Shown here one piece after another: positions 45,651 to 56,779 of a stretch of DNA of 60,000 nt (position 1 is its first letter; each line of letters starts with the position of its first letter). Below the pieces are notes generated by a model that saw only the letters and a program-made list of their open reading frames with translations, was not told the DNA's origin and ran no database searches. Origin of the DNA: Adiantum capillus-veneris (taxonomy: Eukaryota; Streptophyta; Polypodiopsida; Polypodiales; Pteridaceae); NCBI GenBank assembly GCA_014529385.2, contig CM043969.1, positions 71,824,676 through 71,884,675 on the forward strand, read 5' to 3'. A program made the position numbers and the translations under genes.

Positions 45651-45662
45651 GCTCTGATACCA
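45651..45662 (-). other. Primer-binding site of chromovirus B
   Basis: gctctgatacca, exact reverse complement of the initiator-Met type site. Confidence 0.95.
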
Positions 45663-45663
45663 A

Positions 45664-47281
45664 TGTAATGGAATTAGCCTATTCAACTTGAGAATAGCGG
45701 AAATTAATGAGAATACTTTCGAGAAATAACTTTGTGAGCATAGCGGGTAGACATAATTGAAGATAGCAACATAATCATAGCAATTAGTTAACTTGGCATG
45801 AACAATACTTTTGCAAGAGAGAGAATTTAGAGAACATGACAACAGTTGAGGACCGGATTTATGTGGAGCCGGTCCCCCCTCCAATAGGCATTTGTATTAT
45901 GATTTCTCCCATTAAGAGAGACTTGTTACAATACATTCTTTGTGTTCCTTGTGACCTAGGTGATGCAATGAAGATGGAAAGCTTCATGCATCACAATCAT
46001 AGCATAACATGAACTTGAAGAAAGCTTTAATTGTCCCAAGCCTCAGTCCCAAGACCTCAAACACCTTCGAAGGTGGAGAGAGCTAGTAGGGAATGAGGGT
46101 AGGGAAGAGGAAGAAGAAACATTTCATAGGAGAAAGAACTAGTTCCTCACTTATCATACTCTTGTTGCTAGCATACATAATAGCATAGTAATGAAGAAGA
46201 AGGAGATGTCAAGCTTAAGCATTGAAGCATGGCTCTTGGTTGTATTTGCACTCCATAGCCAAGAGTGTTGGTGTAGGCTCTCAAGCTCTACTTGCTTGGA
46301 GAAGGAGAGGGAGCTCTTGCACTTTGCATAGTACACAATGAGAGTGCTTGTGAGTGTGTGTGGGTGAGTATACCCCCTAAGCACCCCCCTAGCTTTCTTG
46401 GGTCGACCCCCCCTTATAGCTCATGCTTGAAGCTCATTGGACCCCTCCAGGCCTAGCCAATCACAAGCAGGAGCCATTACAAGCAACATGGGTAGCCTTG
46501 GGACAAGTGTCCCCCTTTCCCCTTTGAGAGAGAGGACTTGATAAATGCTAAAACAATTAGATAATTCATGTAATTTATCATTGGACCCCTTTGAAGCCTA
46601 GCCAATAGGCTTCAAGCAACACATGAAGGTAACATGGGTAGGGGCCTGACATGTGTCCTTGCTGCCTCTTCAAGTTGGGGCTTCCCTTGTGTGTGTGAGT
46701 GGGTGTTCTCTCTCTAGACCCTAGGAAAAGGGCTCGCCCCCCCTCTTGTAGGAATGCTTTTGACTTTAGGTGATCAAGCACCTTACTCACCAAGCATGAC
46801 AAAGCACTTGAACTAGGGGGTGTTCCCACAAGCATCTCAGGCAAGCTTCTCAAGGCACCTCAAGTACCTTAATCATGCAACAAGTCAAGCACCTCAAGCA
46901 TGGAGCCACTCAAGCACCTCAAGCATCTTAATCAAGCACCTCAAGCATGACAAAAACCTCAAGCACAACAAGCACCTCGAGCTTGGGCCGGGTTCCAACC
47001 TCAAGCTCAGCCCTAGATTACCTAAGGTCAAAGGACTTTTACACACATTTATTGGAGGTCTTCAATGAAGCTAACCCTAAGGTCTTATGCTCCATTGGTT
47101 AGCCTTGCTCTTTGATAGACCATCTCCCTTTTGGGCCCCTTTACCATTGGCCCCGTGTTGAGATAGATCTATAAGCACATATCTATATCTTAACACTTGT
47201 TCCCGTTTATTCTCCCACATTAAGTGATCAATTTAATATGAGAAAATCATTTGGGTTGGTTAGATATTATATTTTATGACA
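45664..47281 (-). repeat. 5' LTR of chromovirus B
   Basis: 1618 bp, paired with 38488-40123. Confidence 0.96.
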
Positions 47282-47286
47282 CCAAC

Positions 47287-47687
47287 ATTATAATTTGGTC
47301 CGTCAAATCCATGATACCGTCTCACAATACGGTAATCTCTTGAAGCCCAAAGGGAATGTACAAAAATGCATCCCCAAAAAAAAAGGGCAATGTCAAAATG
47401 GGGACCAAGGAAGAGTAGGCTTTCTTGTTGGCTTCATCAATAGCCAATACTATCTCACTTCATTTGAATCAATGTAGGATGCGTTCCACATTCAGATGTA
47501 TGCCATACATGTGTTGGGGGTGGTACTCACTTCCGTTACCTTCACTTTACTAATTGACAGGATTGTCAAATTCTATCCATTTTCCTATCAAAAAATTGTC
47601 ACTAGCACAAGGGTCTTGTCGTACCTAAACCACAAGAGCCTTAAGGAATTGATTTCTTAGGGCATCAGTCACTCTATGGGCATGAGA
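47287..47687. other. Unassigned sequence between B and G
   Basis: No gene recognised. It includes an A-rich run near 47375. Confidence 0.45.
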
Positions 47688-47813
47688 TGTAAGTGTTAAA
47701 GTTTTGGCATCTCAAGTGAACTGCCTAATGTGATCTCATTATTTAGTTTGGCTTTTAGGTATTTATTTTACTTATTTGTCCAAGTCTTGGGTAGGGCAAT
47801 TTATTGGGATTGC

Positions 47814-47820
47814 TATATAA
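47814..47820 (+). promoter_or_regulatory. TATA box upstream of G
   Basis: tatataa within gattgctatataagcaacc, followed 65 bp later by the CT microsatellite. The placement fits an LTR promoter. Confidence 0.5.
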
Positions 47821-47884
47821 GCAACCCCTTGCCTCCACTGTATACACATGCAGTTATTCATTGCCAAGGTTGATTGGTTCATGA

Positions 47885-47886
<2 letters not shown>

Positions 47887-47955
<69 letters not shown>
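47887..47955. repeat. (CT)34 microsatellite
   Basis: 69 bp of uninterrupted CT downstream of the TATA box, inside the putative LTR. Reading frames through it are not genes. Confidence 0.98.
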
Positions 47956-47958
<3 letters not shown>

Positions 47959-47997
47959 CCCCGTGGTCTCTACACTTCCGCATCGTCGACTTTGACA

Positions 47998-48009
47998 TGC
48001 TATCAGAGC
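47998..48009 (+). other. Possible primer-binding site of G
   Basis: tgctatcagagc matches tggtatcagagc at 11 of 12 positions and lies right after tttgaca. Confidence 0.5.
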
Positions 48010-48721
48010 TTCTTGGTGGAGCTTACCGCTTGAAGGCCTTGGCGGGAGGAGCAAAGAGGAGAAGAAGTTTTTTCATTGCCAAAGACCTCTCTAAACGCTG
48101 CTCTATTGTGGTCTCATTAGAGTTTTCAAAATGTTGCCCTTCCTCTCTTGCCGGAAATGCCCCAACAGCTTGCAAGGCCCTTTCCCCTCGTGCATTTCGA
48201 AACGATGTAGTGCAGTGGCATCGGATAGCCACTCCTCGAGCATTCTGAAACGATGCAGCCCCTCCTCCCCTTGGCGCAGACTCCCATTAGAGCGAGCATT
48301 CTGAAATGTTGCCGGCATTCTGAAATGTTGCCGGTGTTGCCGGTGTTGCCGGCTTGAGATGGTAGGAGGCGGCTCACCCAAAAGCAGATTACGAAGCGGT
48401 TTTATGAAGCAATGGGGAGCAGTTTTGTACCACGTGGTTTAGTACCTATCATTCGGCTTGGAAGCAGCATCCCCCAAAGAGCTTTGGACTCCGAAGAGGA
48501 CCGATTTTTCTATGAGGCTTTGGATTTGCAGAGGAGCAGATTGACATCGGCTTGGACGGAGCTCTTAGCCCTTGCTATGCATAGTTTATTGTGGAGCTTT
48601 GGATTTGTTTGAGGCCTACCACATGGCAAATGTGCCAAGCAGCTATTGGTGACAGAGTTTTAGATTTTAGAGAGGGATAAAAAATTTTACGGAGCCCATT
48701 GCGTGTGGAGCTTCCTTTGCG
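48010..48721 (+). other. Leader-like region before G gag
   Basis: About 700 bp with no clear protein. A short motif, gcattctgaaatgttgccgg, occurs twice near 48296-48335 (and once with a variant near 48240), followed by tandem tgttgccgg units. Confidence 0.45.
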
Positions 48722-49648
48722 GTGGAGTTGAAGCAGCTTGGATCTTTTTTGGCTTGGTTTGTACGGCCATTTTTTGGAGTGCGAGAAGATACCCGATTAC
48801 CAGATCTTACAACTTCAATATGTCCCCACCTTGCCACATATCTCAATACAAGACAAGATGGCAGGCCAGAGGATTTTCCGGAGTGTACGATGCCCAGGCT
48901 AAGATGCGTCAGCTTGAGGCTACTTTGGATGGGAAGGCTATGCAGTGGTTCAGTAATTTTCCAACAGGTCATTTTGCTGATTATGATGGATTGAAAGCAG
49001 CATTTTTGAATGGGTTTAGAAAGGAAAAGACTCCACATGATGTGTTGACCAAGCTTAGGGAAGTGAAACAAAAGGAAAATGTTTGTTGAGGATTATGCAC
49101 AAAAGTTTAACCAATATGTGAGAAGGTTGTCTGCTCAAGAAAGGCCAACTGATGAAATGCTTGCTGGATATTTTTTGAATGGATTAAGGAAGGAATTGAA
49201 GAATGCTGTTGCTGGAGTTGATGTTGTAGGTGGATTACAAGCATTAGTGGAAACAACTCAAAGAGCAAAGAAAAGGTTTGGGGTCTCTCATGGAAAAGCA
49301 GCCAAGAGGTCGTCTAAAGAGAAGAAGAAAGGTAGGTCGAAGAAAAAGAAGAGGTCAGATAATTCGGATTCGGACAGTGATTCGGATTCGAAAACTGATA
49401 CTGATTCAGATACGAAAATAGATTCAGATAGTGAAGAGGATTCCAGTGAGGATTCGGATTCAGATGAAGATGAGGATAAGAAGAAGAAAGGCAAGAAGAA
49501 GTCGAAGAAAAAGTCTAAAGAGAAAGAGGATAGATTGGAAAAATTGGTAGCAAAGAAATTGAAGAAGTTGGGAGTGCAGAAAGCTGTGGAATCAAAAACC
49601 CCTCATTGTGAAATTTGTGTTAAAGATGGGCATTAGACAAAGGAATGT
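48722..49648 (+). pseudogene. Athila/Tat-like element G gag
   Basis: Two overlapping frames joined by a frameshift near 49080 encode a Gag core (AKMRQLEATLDGKAMQWF, GLKAAFLNGFRKEKTP, YAQKFNQYVRRL, LAGYFLNGLRKELKNAV). It is followed by an Asp/Ser-rich stretch (49354-49480), a polylysine stretch (49470-49530), and a CX2CX4HX4C zinc knuckle starting CEIC (49607-49648) that is broken by TAG at 49634-49636 between the histidine and the last cysteine. Gag builds the particle and the knuckle packages RNA. The true start is unclear; codons before about 48790 do not look conserved. Confidence 0.85.
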
Positions 49649-50254
49649 TGGTTTAGTCCTAATTTCAGAGGTTTTGTACGAGAAAGGATTCAACAGAAGT
49701 TACAGCAACAAGGACCTCAAACTCATGGGGTGTTTCAAGAGACAGGAGGAAGGCAAGGGATGTTCAATAATCAAGGATGGCAAAGGCAACAATCGTATTC
49801 AGGGTGGAGACCACAAAGGGGACCACCATTTAGAGGAAATTTCAATTCGGGCGGAGGACCGAGATTTGAGGATGGCAGAATTCAAGACCCCCATGGGGGG
49901 GAAATTGGGATCAACAGCAGCGGTGGTAGAATTAGCAGCCACAACCATAAGGATGGAATCAGCCGGTTTGAAATTATCAAGGGGGGAATCAACAACAGCC
50001 AAGAGGGCCAGTGCCGCAGTTGCCAGCACCACCAATACAGTCAGCTGAAGCAAACAAAGAGCCTGGAAGCAGTTTGATAGTAGTAGAATCGTTTCAGGAT
50101 CAAGAGGTGAATGAAGTTGCTATGGATTGTCAACCGGAATGTGATTGTTCTAAATGTTTGCAAGAGGAAGTAGATGTATTAGTGACAACAAGGTCCAAAG
50201 CAAGATTGAAACCTCCACTGGATTGGGAGGAGCAGAAGGAGATTCGGAGAAAGG
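49649..50254 (+). pseudogene. G gag-to-protease linker, Gln/Gly/Arg-rich
   Basis: Rich in Gln, Gly, Arg and Asn in the frame at 49730-50077 (FQETGGRQGMFNNQGWQRQ), then Pro-rich with two nearby cysteine pairs (DCQPECDCSKC, about 50125-50155) in the frame at 50011-50271. Frame changes between these pieces show indels. The composition suggests an RNA-binding or disordered linker. I do not recognise a catalytic domain. Confidence 0.65.
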
Positions 50255-53200
50255 ATGGATGCTTTGTTTGAGGAGTTAACTAATTCCTCTATACATTTTA
50301 CATTGGATCAGTTATTGTCATTAGTTCCAATTTTCAGAGATAGACTATATACAGTGATGCGAAGGACAAAGACTGTTCCGAGTATGAAGGAGGTGCAGCA
50401 GACAGTTCAGAGTTGTCAGATTAGCCCAGAGGATGTGGATTTTTCAGTACCAACATTGTCATTGGAATTTAATAACCGCAAATTTTCAGATGTACTATTG
50501 GATGGTGGATCAGGGGTCAACATACTTTCGAAATGGAAATTTCTAAGGATGCAAGATGTTAAGTTGGAACCAGCTCCATTTCAAGTGCGTATGGATTATC
50601 AAAGCAGAGTTCAACCAGGGGGGATGTTAAGGAGGCAAGGAATTATTATTCATGGATTGCAGTTTATGGTAAATTTTGTAGTCATCAAGGTGAAGTATTC
50701 AAAAAATACCTATTCTATGTTGTTGGGGAGGCCATGGTTTCGCACGGCTAAGCTGAAACAGGATTGGGGAAATAATGAAGTGACAGTTAAGAAAGGAAGG
50801 AGAGAAGTCACATTACCAATGGGGCCGAAGAAGGAATTGTCAGTAGAGACGAAGCCAATGTTGGCACAAGCAATTACCATGTCTGAAGGATTCGAGGATG
50901 ATGAAGAAGCATATTTTCTGGCAGCAAATCCAACAATTGTTCCGGTATTTGAGGTAGATGTGGAGCAGATCATTGATAAATATGTAGAAAAAGAGAACAG
51001 TTTGAGAATTGATCAGTTGCAGGGGAATACAGATGGTGGGGAACAGGAAAATTTAGAAGAGAAGAAAATCCGAGAGGAAACTGTGATTGAAGATTCAAAA
51101 TTGGAGCCAAAGGAGGCAATTCAAAGAGCGGAAGCTCTGTATGATAAGATGATACAGAAAGTTTCTCGAGTAAAGGAGGATGATTTACAGGATTTTAATT
51201 TGGGAACGGAGGATCATCCGAAGATGGTAAGAGTTAGTGTTCATTTGGAAGAAGGCTTCAAGGAGGATTTGAAGGAATTACTGTTGGAATATATTGATGT
51301 CTTTGCATGGGATTATTCTGATTTGAAAGGAATGGATCCTCAAGTATATAAGCATTATATAAATTTGAAAACGGATGATGTTCCAGTGATTCAACAAAGA
51401 TAAAGGATGAATCCAAATTATGCCAAGCAGGTGAAAGAGGAATTGGATAAATTGCTGAATGCAGGGTTTATAGTGCGAGTGGATCAGGTGGAATGGTTGT
51501 CACCAATTGTAGTTGTACCCAAGAAGTCGGGGAAGTTAAGGGTTTGTGTGGATTACAGAAAATTGAATGTAGCAACAGTTGCAAATTCATTTCCATTGCC
51601 TTTATTGATTTAGTTTTGGATGATGTAGCGGGACATGAGATGTACACTTTTCTTGACGGATTTTTCGGGTACAATCAAATACCAATGGCTGAGGAGGATA
51701 TTGAAAAAATTTCTTTTATCACAGAATGGGGAGCTTTTGCATATACAGTAATGAGCTTTGGATTGAAGAATGGACCACCATCGTTTTCTAAGGCAGCTTT
51801 TAAAACTTTTGAGCCACATTTGACAGATTTCATGAGGATTTTTATGGATGATTTTTCAGTTTTTGGGGAAAAAGTCAGGCATTTGGAATATTTGAGGAAG
51901 TGTTTTGAAAGATGTAGGATGTTTCAGATGTCACTTAATCCCCAGAAGTGTGCAATAACAGTACAGAAGGGAAAATTGTTGGGACATATCATCTCTCAAG
52001 AAGGAATGTCGATTGATGGGGACAAGATCAATGCCATTCAGAAAGTTGTAGCTCCGGAAAATTTGAAGGCAGTAATGCGGTTTGTTGGACAAATCAAATG
52101 GCATGGTAGGTATTTACGGTATTTGGCGGATGTGAGCGCACCACTTAGTCATCTGACTAAGAAGGAAGTGAAATTTGTTTAGGGAGAAGCTCAAGAGAAG
52201 GCTTTTCAGATTATCAAAAAGATGTTGGTAGTTTCACCTATACTTCAACCACCAAATTGAGAATTGCCATTTCATGTGTATGTTGATGCTTCCGACATGG
52301 CAGTAGGAGCTGTTTTAATGCAGGAGAAGATTAAGGGATGGTTCAGACCAGTTTATTATGCTAGTAGAATGTTGAGAGCACCGGAGAAGAATTACACAGT
52401 TACGGAAAGGGAAGCTTTGGGAATGATTTTGCTTTGGAAAAATTCCGACATTATCTGTTGGGGAACAAAGTGGTTTTTCATGTGGATCATCAGGCTTTAT
52501 TGTTTCTGGTAAAGAAGCCAAAACTGGAAGGCAGATTAGCAAGGTGGATGCTCATGTTGCAAGAATTTCATTACATAGTTGTTCATACTCTAGGAACTCA
52601 GCAAGCAGTGGCGGATTACCTCAACAGATTGGAACATAAGGAGGAATTACCAGGAGTATCGGATAAATTTCCTGATGCGGATTTGTTCCGAGTAGAAGGA
52701 CAATTTTTTGACAATTGGTATGATCAGATGGTTCAGTTTCTGACAGATGGAGTATTACCTTCGACAATGTCTCCGGATCAGAGGAAGAAGTTTGCATTGA
52801 GGAGCATACCATTTCTAATTATAGCTGGAGCATTATATAGAAGAGGAGCACATCAGATTATAAGACGATGTGTTTCGGATGAAGAGCAGAAAGCAGTGTT
52901 GCAGGAGGCACATTGGGGATCAGCTGGAGGACATTTCTCAGGGGAAATTACAGGTCGGAAAATTTTACAAGCTGGACTTTGGTGGCCTTTGTTATTGAAG
53001 GATGCATATAGTTTTGCCAAGGAATGTATTCAATGTCAAAAGATGGGGTAGCCTACACAAAGGGACAGGATGCAGGATCATCCAGTATTGCCATTAGAAC
53101 CATTTCAGAAGTGGGGAATGGATTTTGTAGGTCCAATAAAACCAAGGGCAAAGAGGAAAGGTTCCAAACACATTCTTGTTGCAACAAATTATGCTACCAA

Positions 53201-54000
53201 ATGGGTGGAAGCAGTGGCTTTGAGAGATAATAAAGCAGCAAGTGTAGCAAGGTTTCTATATAAAAACATTATGACAAGATTCGGATGTCCTATTGAGTTG
53301 GTGTCGGATCAGGGAACACATTTTTTGAATTCTGTGATTCAGGAGTTGACATCTAGACATATGATTTTGCATAAGAAATCTACCCCATATCATCCTCAAG
53401 AAAATGGGCAGACAGAAAGCTCTAATAAAGTGTTGGTGAGAATTTTGAAGAAGATTGTGTCAGAAAACAAATCGGATTGGGATGACAAGTTGGATTCAGC
53501 ACTATGGACTTTTAGGACAGCTTTTAAGGTGGCAACTGGAATGACACCTTTCAAATTGGTCTTTGGGATTGAAGCTGTGGTGCCCAATGGAATATGTAAT
53601 TCCAAGTTTGAAATTGTCAGTTCAGCATAAGTTAAGTCCGGAGGAATCAATTCCTTATAGACAGAAGGAACTGCTTAAATTGGAAAGAGGATAGAATTCA
53701 GAATGCCTATTTGGTGGAAATTGGGCAGAAGAGGAGACAAGCATGGATGTCTAGGCAGGTGAAATTCAAAATTTTTCAGAAAGGGGATTGGGTGATGTTA
53801 TACAATTCTAAATTGGGACCATATCCAGAAAAGTTGAAGCTGAGATATTTGGAACCTTATCAGATTGAATCAGAACAGGAACATTTTTGCTGAAAGATGT
53901 CTTTGGAACAAAGATTGTGAAACCAGTGAATGGATTCAGATTGAAGAAATTTTATGGGAAAGTGCCTGAGGTTCCCAAGTGGATGGTCAATAGGGCTGAG
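50255..54000 (+). pseudogene. Athila/Tat-like element G protease-pol, copy 2
   Basis: Aspartic protease loop LLDGGSGVNIL at about 50495-50527 and MLLGRPWF near 50720. Reverse transcriptase lies about 51240-52100, with DVFAWDYSDLKGMDP at its start and the FMDDFSVFG box near 51845. RNase H starts at VYVDASD (52276), and integrase spans about 52870-53640. A C-terminal module (53711-53990, FQKGDWVMLYNSKLGPYPEK, then VKPVNGFRLKKFYGKVP) follows. The frame is broken by TAA at 51401, a shift near 51607, TAG at 52180, TGA at 52258, a shift near 52429, TAG at 53049 and extra bases near 53585 and 53690. The start at 50255 is in a frame different from the linker, with an indel between them. No chromodomain is present, as expected for Athila/Tat. 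Confidence 0.93.
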
Positions 54001-54468
54001 GATATTGGCAGTAAACTGTTCACAGTTGGTGTTCTGGGAGTTGCAGTGGAATGTTCAGAGGCAGAATTGCCAATTTGTTCTAGCACTTCAAAATTTGTCA
54101 AGGGTTTTGGGATTCGAAATTCGAATTGCGGAATGGAAATCAGAAATCGGACTATCGGATTTGAAGTCTTGAAAGTGGAAAGTTGGAGGAGTGGAATTGA
54201 ACAAAAGGGTACATAGGTACTAATAAGTGGGGGTTCTCATTTTAAGTCAGAAAATTCGCTTAGTGCTGATGTGACTCACTTAAGGAAGCATAATTTTTTG
54301 GCGAATCCTGCATGGTGTGCTCAAATCGAGGAGAATTTTCATCATCATAAGAGTAAGATGGTGAGAGGAGGTGAGGATCACATCCAAGTGTGTGAGTCTG
54401 GCAGTTTAGTGAGTGTTAAGTTGGGTGAGAAGGGAGACATTTTTTCAAAGAATATTAAGGGAAAACTC

Positions 54469-56372
54469 ATGGCGGGTACGCAAGAGGATGCAACAGAAGC
54501 GATGCCGAATACCAGGTCCATGACACAGCGATGGAGGAGTTGTTTAAAGCGCGGCAACAGGAAGAGCCAATAGAGGTGGAAAGCGATCAGGCCGAATCTT
54601 TGAGTGATCAGGGCAGCGTGGGATGGTGGTGGTAGCTTTCAACCCTGATGAAGCAGAAACCCAGGTATGGTTAAAGCATATCGGTCTGTATGAATTTGCA
54701 TGTCTACCATGGGATACATGGGTAGAAAATGAATTTTCCGAGCAGCAGTGGAGTATGATAAAGGAAAGTGATGGAATGATTACTGCGGAGCGTTTGACAC
54801 CAAAGCTGGTGTCCAAAGTCTTCAAGGTTCCCTGTCTAGCTGTGCCGGCCAAGACGAAGAAGCTGACCGATTCCCAGATGAAAGGGGAATTCGGAAATCC
54901 TGTAGGCACGAAGGCATATTACATGGTGAAGAATGCGGGTGGAAACAGAGCTTCAAATTTGTTTTGGTATTTGGAAAAAGTATGTATCCTCCAGAAGACT
55001 GCCTACATGTCCAAGGAGGCTTTTGCTCCTTTGTTTCAGGTGGAAAGAGGCATTAAAGTGGATTGGGCGTCAGTTCTTTATGATCGGATGCAGTTAACCG
55101 GAAAAAGAGACCGACGTTGGACACAAGCAGTGGGCAGAGTAGCACCTTATTTGGCTGCAATTTTTGAGTATGTTCTGAAGGTTCCGACAGTAGCAATAGG
55201 TTTGAAGAAACCAGTGGTAGATGTGGCTAAAGAAGACGGCATAGCATATGGAAGCAAGAGAAGGAAACTGTTATTGGGCTCCCCAATAGTTGAAAAAGGT
55301 AAATCACCTTTCAAAGTGTCTTGGAAAGGTTTGGAAGAATCGGATTCAAAGCCGAATAGTTTCACAATGGAGTCAGAATCGAAGAAATTGGAGTCCAAGG
55401 GCAAGAAGGTAACGTTGTTCATGAAAGGAATGGGTGGAGGTGTTGAGAAGACTGCTTTGGACAGTTTCAAAGTAAAAGCATGGAGCAATGACAGTTATGA
55501 GCATAAGGGAATTTTTTCTGTGGAATAGGCAGCTAGGAGTTTGACTCAACTAAATGACTTCATGCAGAATCAAGATGCAGCTCTGAGGGTGATGGAAGCT
55601 GAGAAAATGGAGCATAAATGCAGTGCTATCCCAGAGTGGGAAATGCAGAAGGTTCGGATGTAGTTGTTTTAGGAGAGATCAGACAAAGAAATATTGCAAG
55701 AGGAAGTGAGACGGATTACAACAGAAGCTATGGCGAGAAATGCAGAAGTCCTGAGTGTAGCAGAGGATTTTACTAAGTGGGCAGATGGACTAAAAGCTGC
55801 AGTGGATGACCAATTTAAAGAACTGGGAGATAAAGTGGTAGAGATGACCACTGAGAATATTTTCCTGATCAATAGATTAACTTTGTTGATAGATATGGAG
55901 AAAGACGCTTTGCAGAATCAGGGAATGATAGGTATTTTGGTTGCAGATTCAGATGCGGATGTTCTGGCAGGAAGTGCTGGAGTATACACAAGAGATGTGG
56001 AATAAAGCTACAAGGCTTTGGAGGGAACACATGGAGGTGCCAACGGACAGATTCAAAAATTGGTTTCAGCTGGCAGGAAAAGAAAGTGTAAGGAGGGAGA
56101 ATGAGGAATTGAAGGTGGAAAATGAGAGATTAATGGTAGAGATTCACGAGTTGAAGGAAAAGGGTAAAGAGATTGAAGTGAATGTAGGGGCAGTGAGTAA
56201 GTGGACAACAGAGCTAAGCAGTGATGTTATGGGACCAGATCGGATTGTAGCAGGAGGAGCGGATTCAGAAGTGGAAAAGGAAATGGAAGCTGAAGCGGAA
56301 AAGAAAGCGGATTCGGATATTGCAACAGAAAAGGCAGATATAGAAGGAGATGCTGGGGAGCAGGTTGTTTGA
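54469..56372 (+). pseudogene. Extra reading frame downstream of G pol: globular domain plus coiled coils
   Basis: An ATG at 54469 (MAGTQEDATEAMPNTRS) begins about 630 codons broken by shifts near 54520, 54620 and 55930 and stops near 55526, 55661 and 55670. The longest intact piece is 54623-55528, 301 codons. Its domain has PWDTWVENEFSEQQW, ITAERLTPKLVSKVFKVP, FWYLEKVCILQKTAYMSKE and GIKVDWASVLYDRM. The layout recalls the plant-transposon-protein domain found in Athila/Ogre extra ORFs; I infer that from the pattern only. A basic Lys/Ser-rich segment follows, then two heptad-like coiled coils (55690-55900, 56090-56190: ENEELKVENERLMVEIHELK) and an acidic tail. I see no signal peptide, membrane segment or catalytic motif, so it does not look like a classical envelope. 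It is on the same strand and about 470 bp after pol. Confidence 0.7.
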
Positions 56373-56779
56373 TCAAGGGATTGTGGGTCTAGGTCAGCCT
56401 GTGGATCTAGCCACCGGGTTGTGCCAGGTGTTAAGCCTAATAATTTTGGGATGTTTTACTTAATGGAACTTGGAATGTCAACCTTTGTACTTTTGGGATT
56501 CCAAGAGGTGTCTTGGGAAAGGGCATTGCCCATTTAATCTTATCGAACTATGTAACTGATGTTTAGTATCTTCTTGGGAATGTGAAGGCGAAAGTTATGG
56601 CGGATTTAGTCTGTTGTCAATTTCTGTATTCTGTTCCAGTTCCAGTTCCATTCTGATTTCTGTGTTTTGTCTATTCTGAATTTTTATGCCTTAAACAGTA
56701 GACTATACAACTATGGTGTTCATTCTATTTGATAATTGCCAAATCATAGTAATTGTACTCATACTAATGAATAAGGCTT
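56373..56779 (+). other. 3' region of element G
   Basis: No gene seen. It is T-rich with a ttccagttccagttcca-type short repeat at 56633-56652. No LTR matching 47688-47997 was found, so the 3' end of G is not located. Confidence 0.4.

Larger units (their letters stand above)
38488..47281 (-). mobile_element. Ty3/gypsy chromovirus B, nearly intact
   Basis: A complete 8.8-kb minus-strand element with an exact target duplication, ccaac, at 38483-38487 and 47282-47286. LTRs are 38488-40123 (3') and 45664-47281 (5'). The primer-binding site is at 45651-45662 and a purine tract (plus-strand ttacctctctctt) starts at 40124. The LTRs differ by about 26 substitutions, roughly 1.6 percent, plus one 18-bp indel, which makes B the youngest element I can date here. 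The coding region has only two frameshifts, both between RNase H and integrase. The chromodomain at the end of integrase marks it as a chromovirus, whose insertion is thought to be guided to methylated-histone chromatin. Confidence 0.97.
47688..47997 (+). repeat. Putative short LTR before element G
   Basis: A stretch starting tgtaagtgttaaag (or tgttaaag at 47694) and ending gactttgaca is followed by a near-match to a Met-type primer site. It holds TATATAA at 47814 and a long CT run. No second copy of it is visible downstream of G within the window, so the boundaries and its ownership by G are unproven. Confidence 0.4.

Noticed and set aside
48103-48381. Small minus-strand frames at 48023-48381
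   Set aside because: They coincide with the short tgttgccgg repeats and leader of G, have no motif and oppose the element's strand.
54623-55528. The downstream frame of G as a viral-type envelope gene
   Set aside because: I see no signal peptide, no membrane-spanning run and no cleavage-site pattern. Coiled coils and an acidic tail suggest an intracellular protein.
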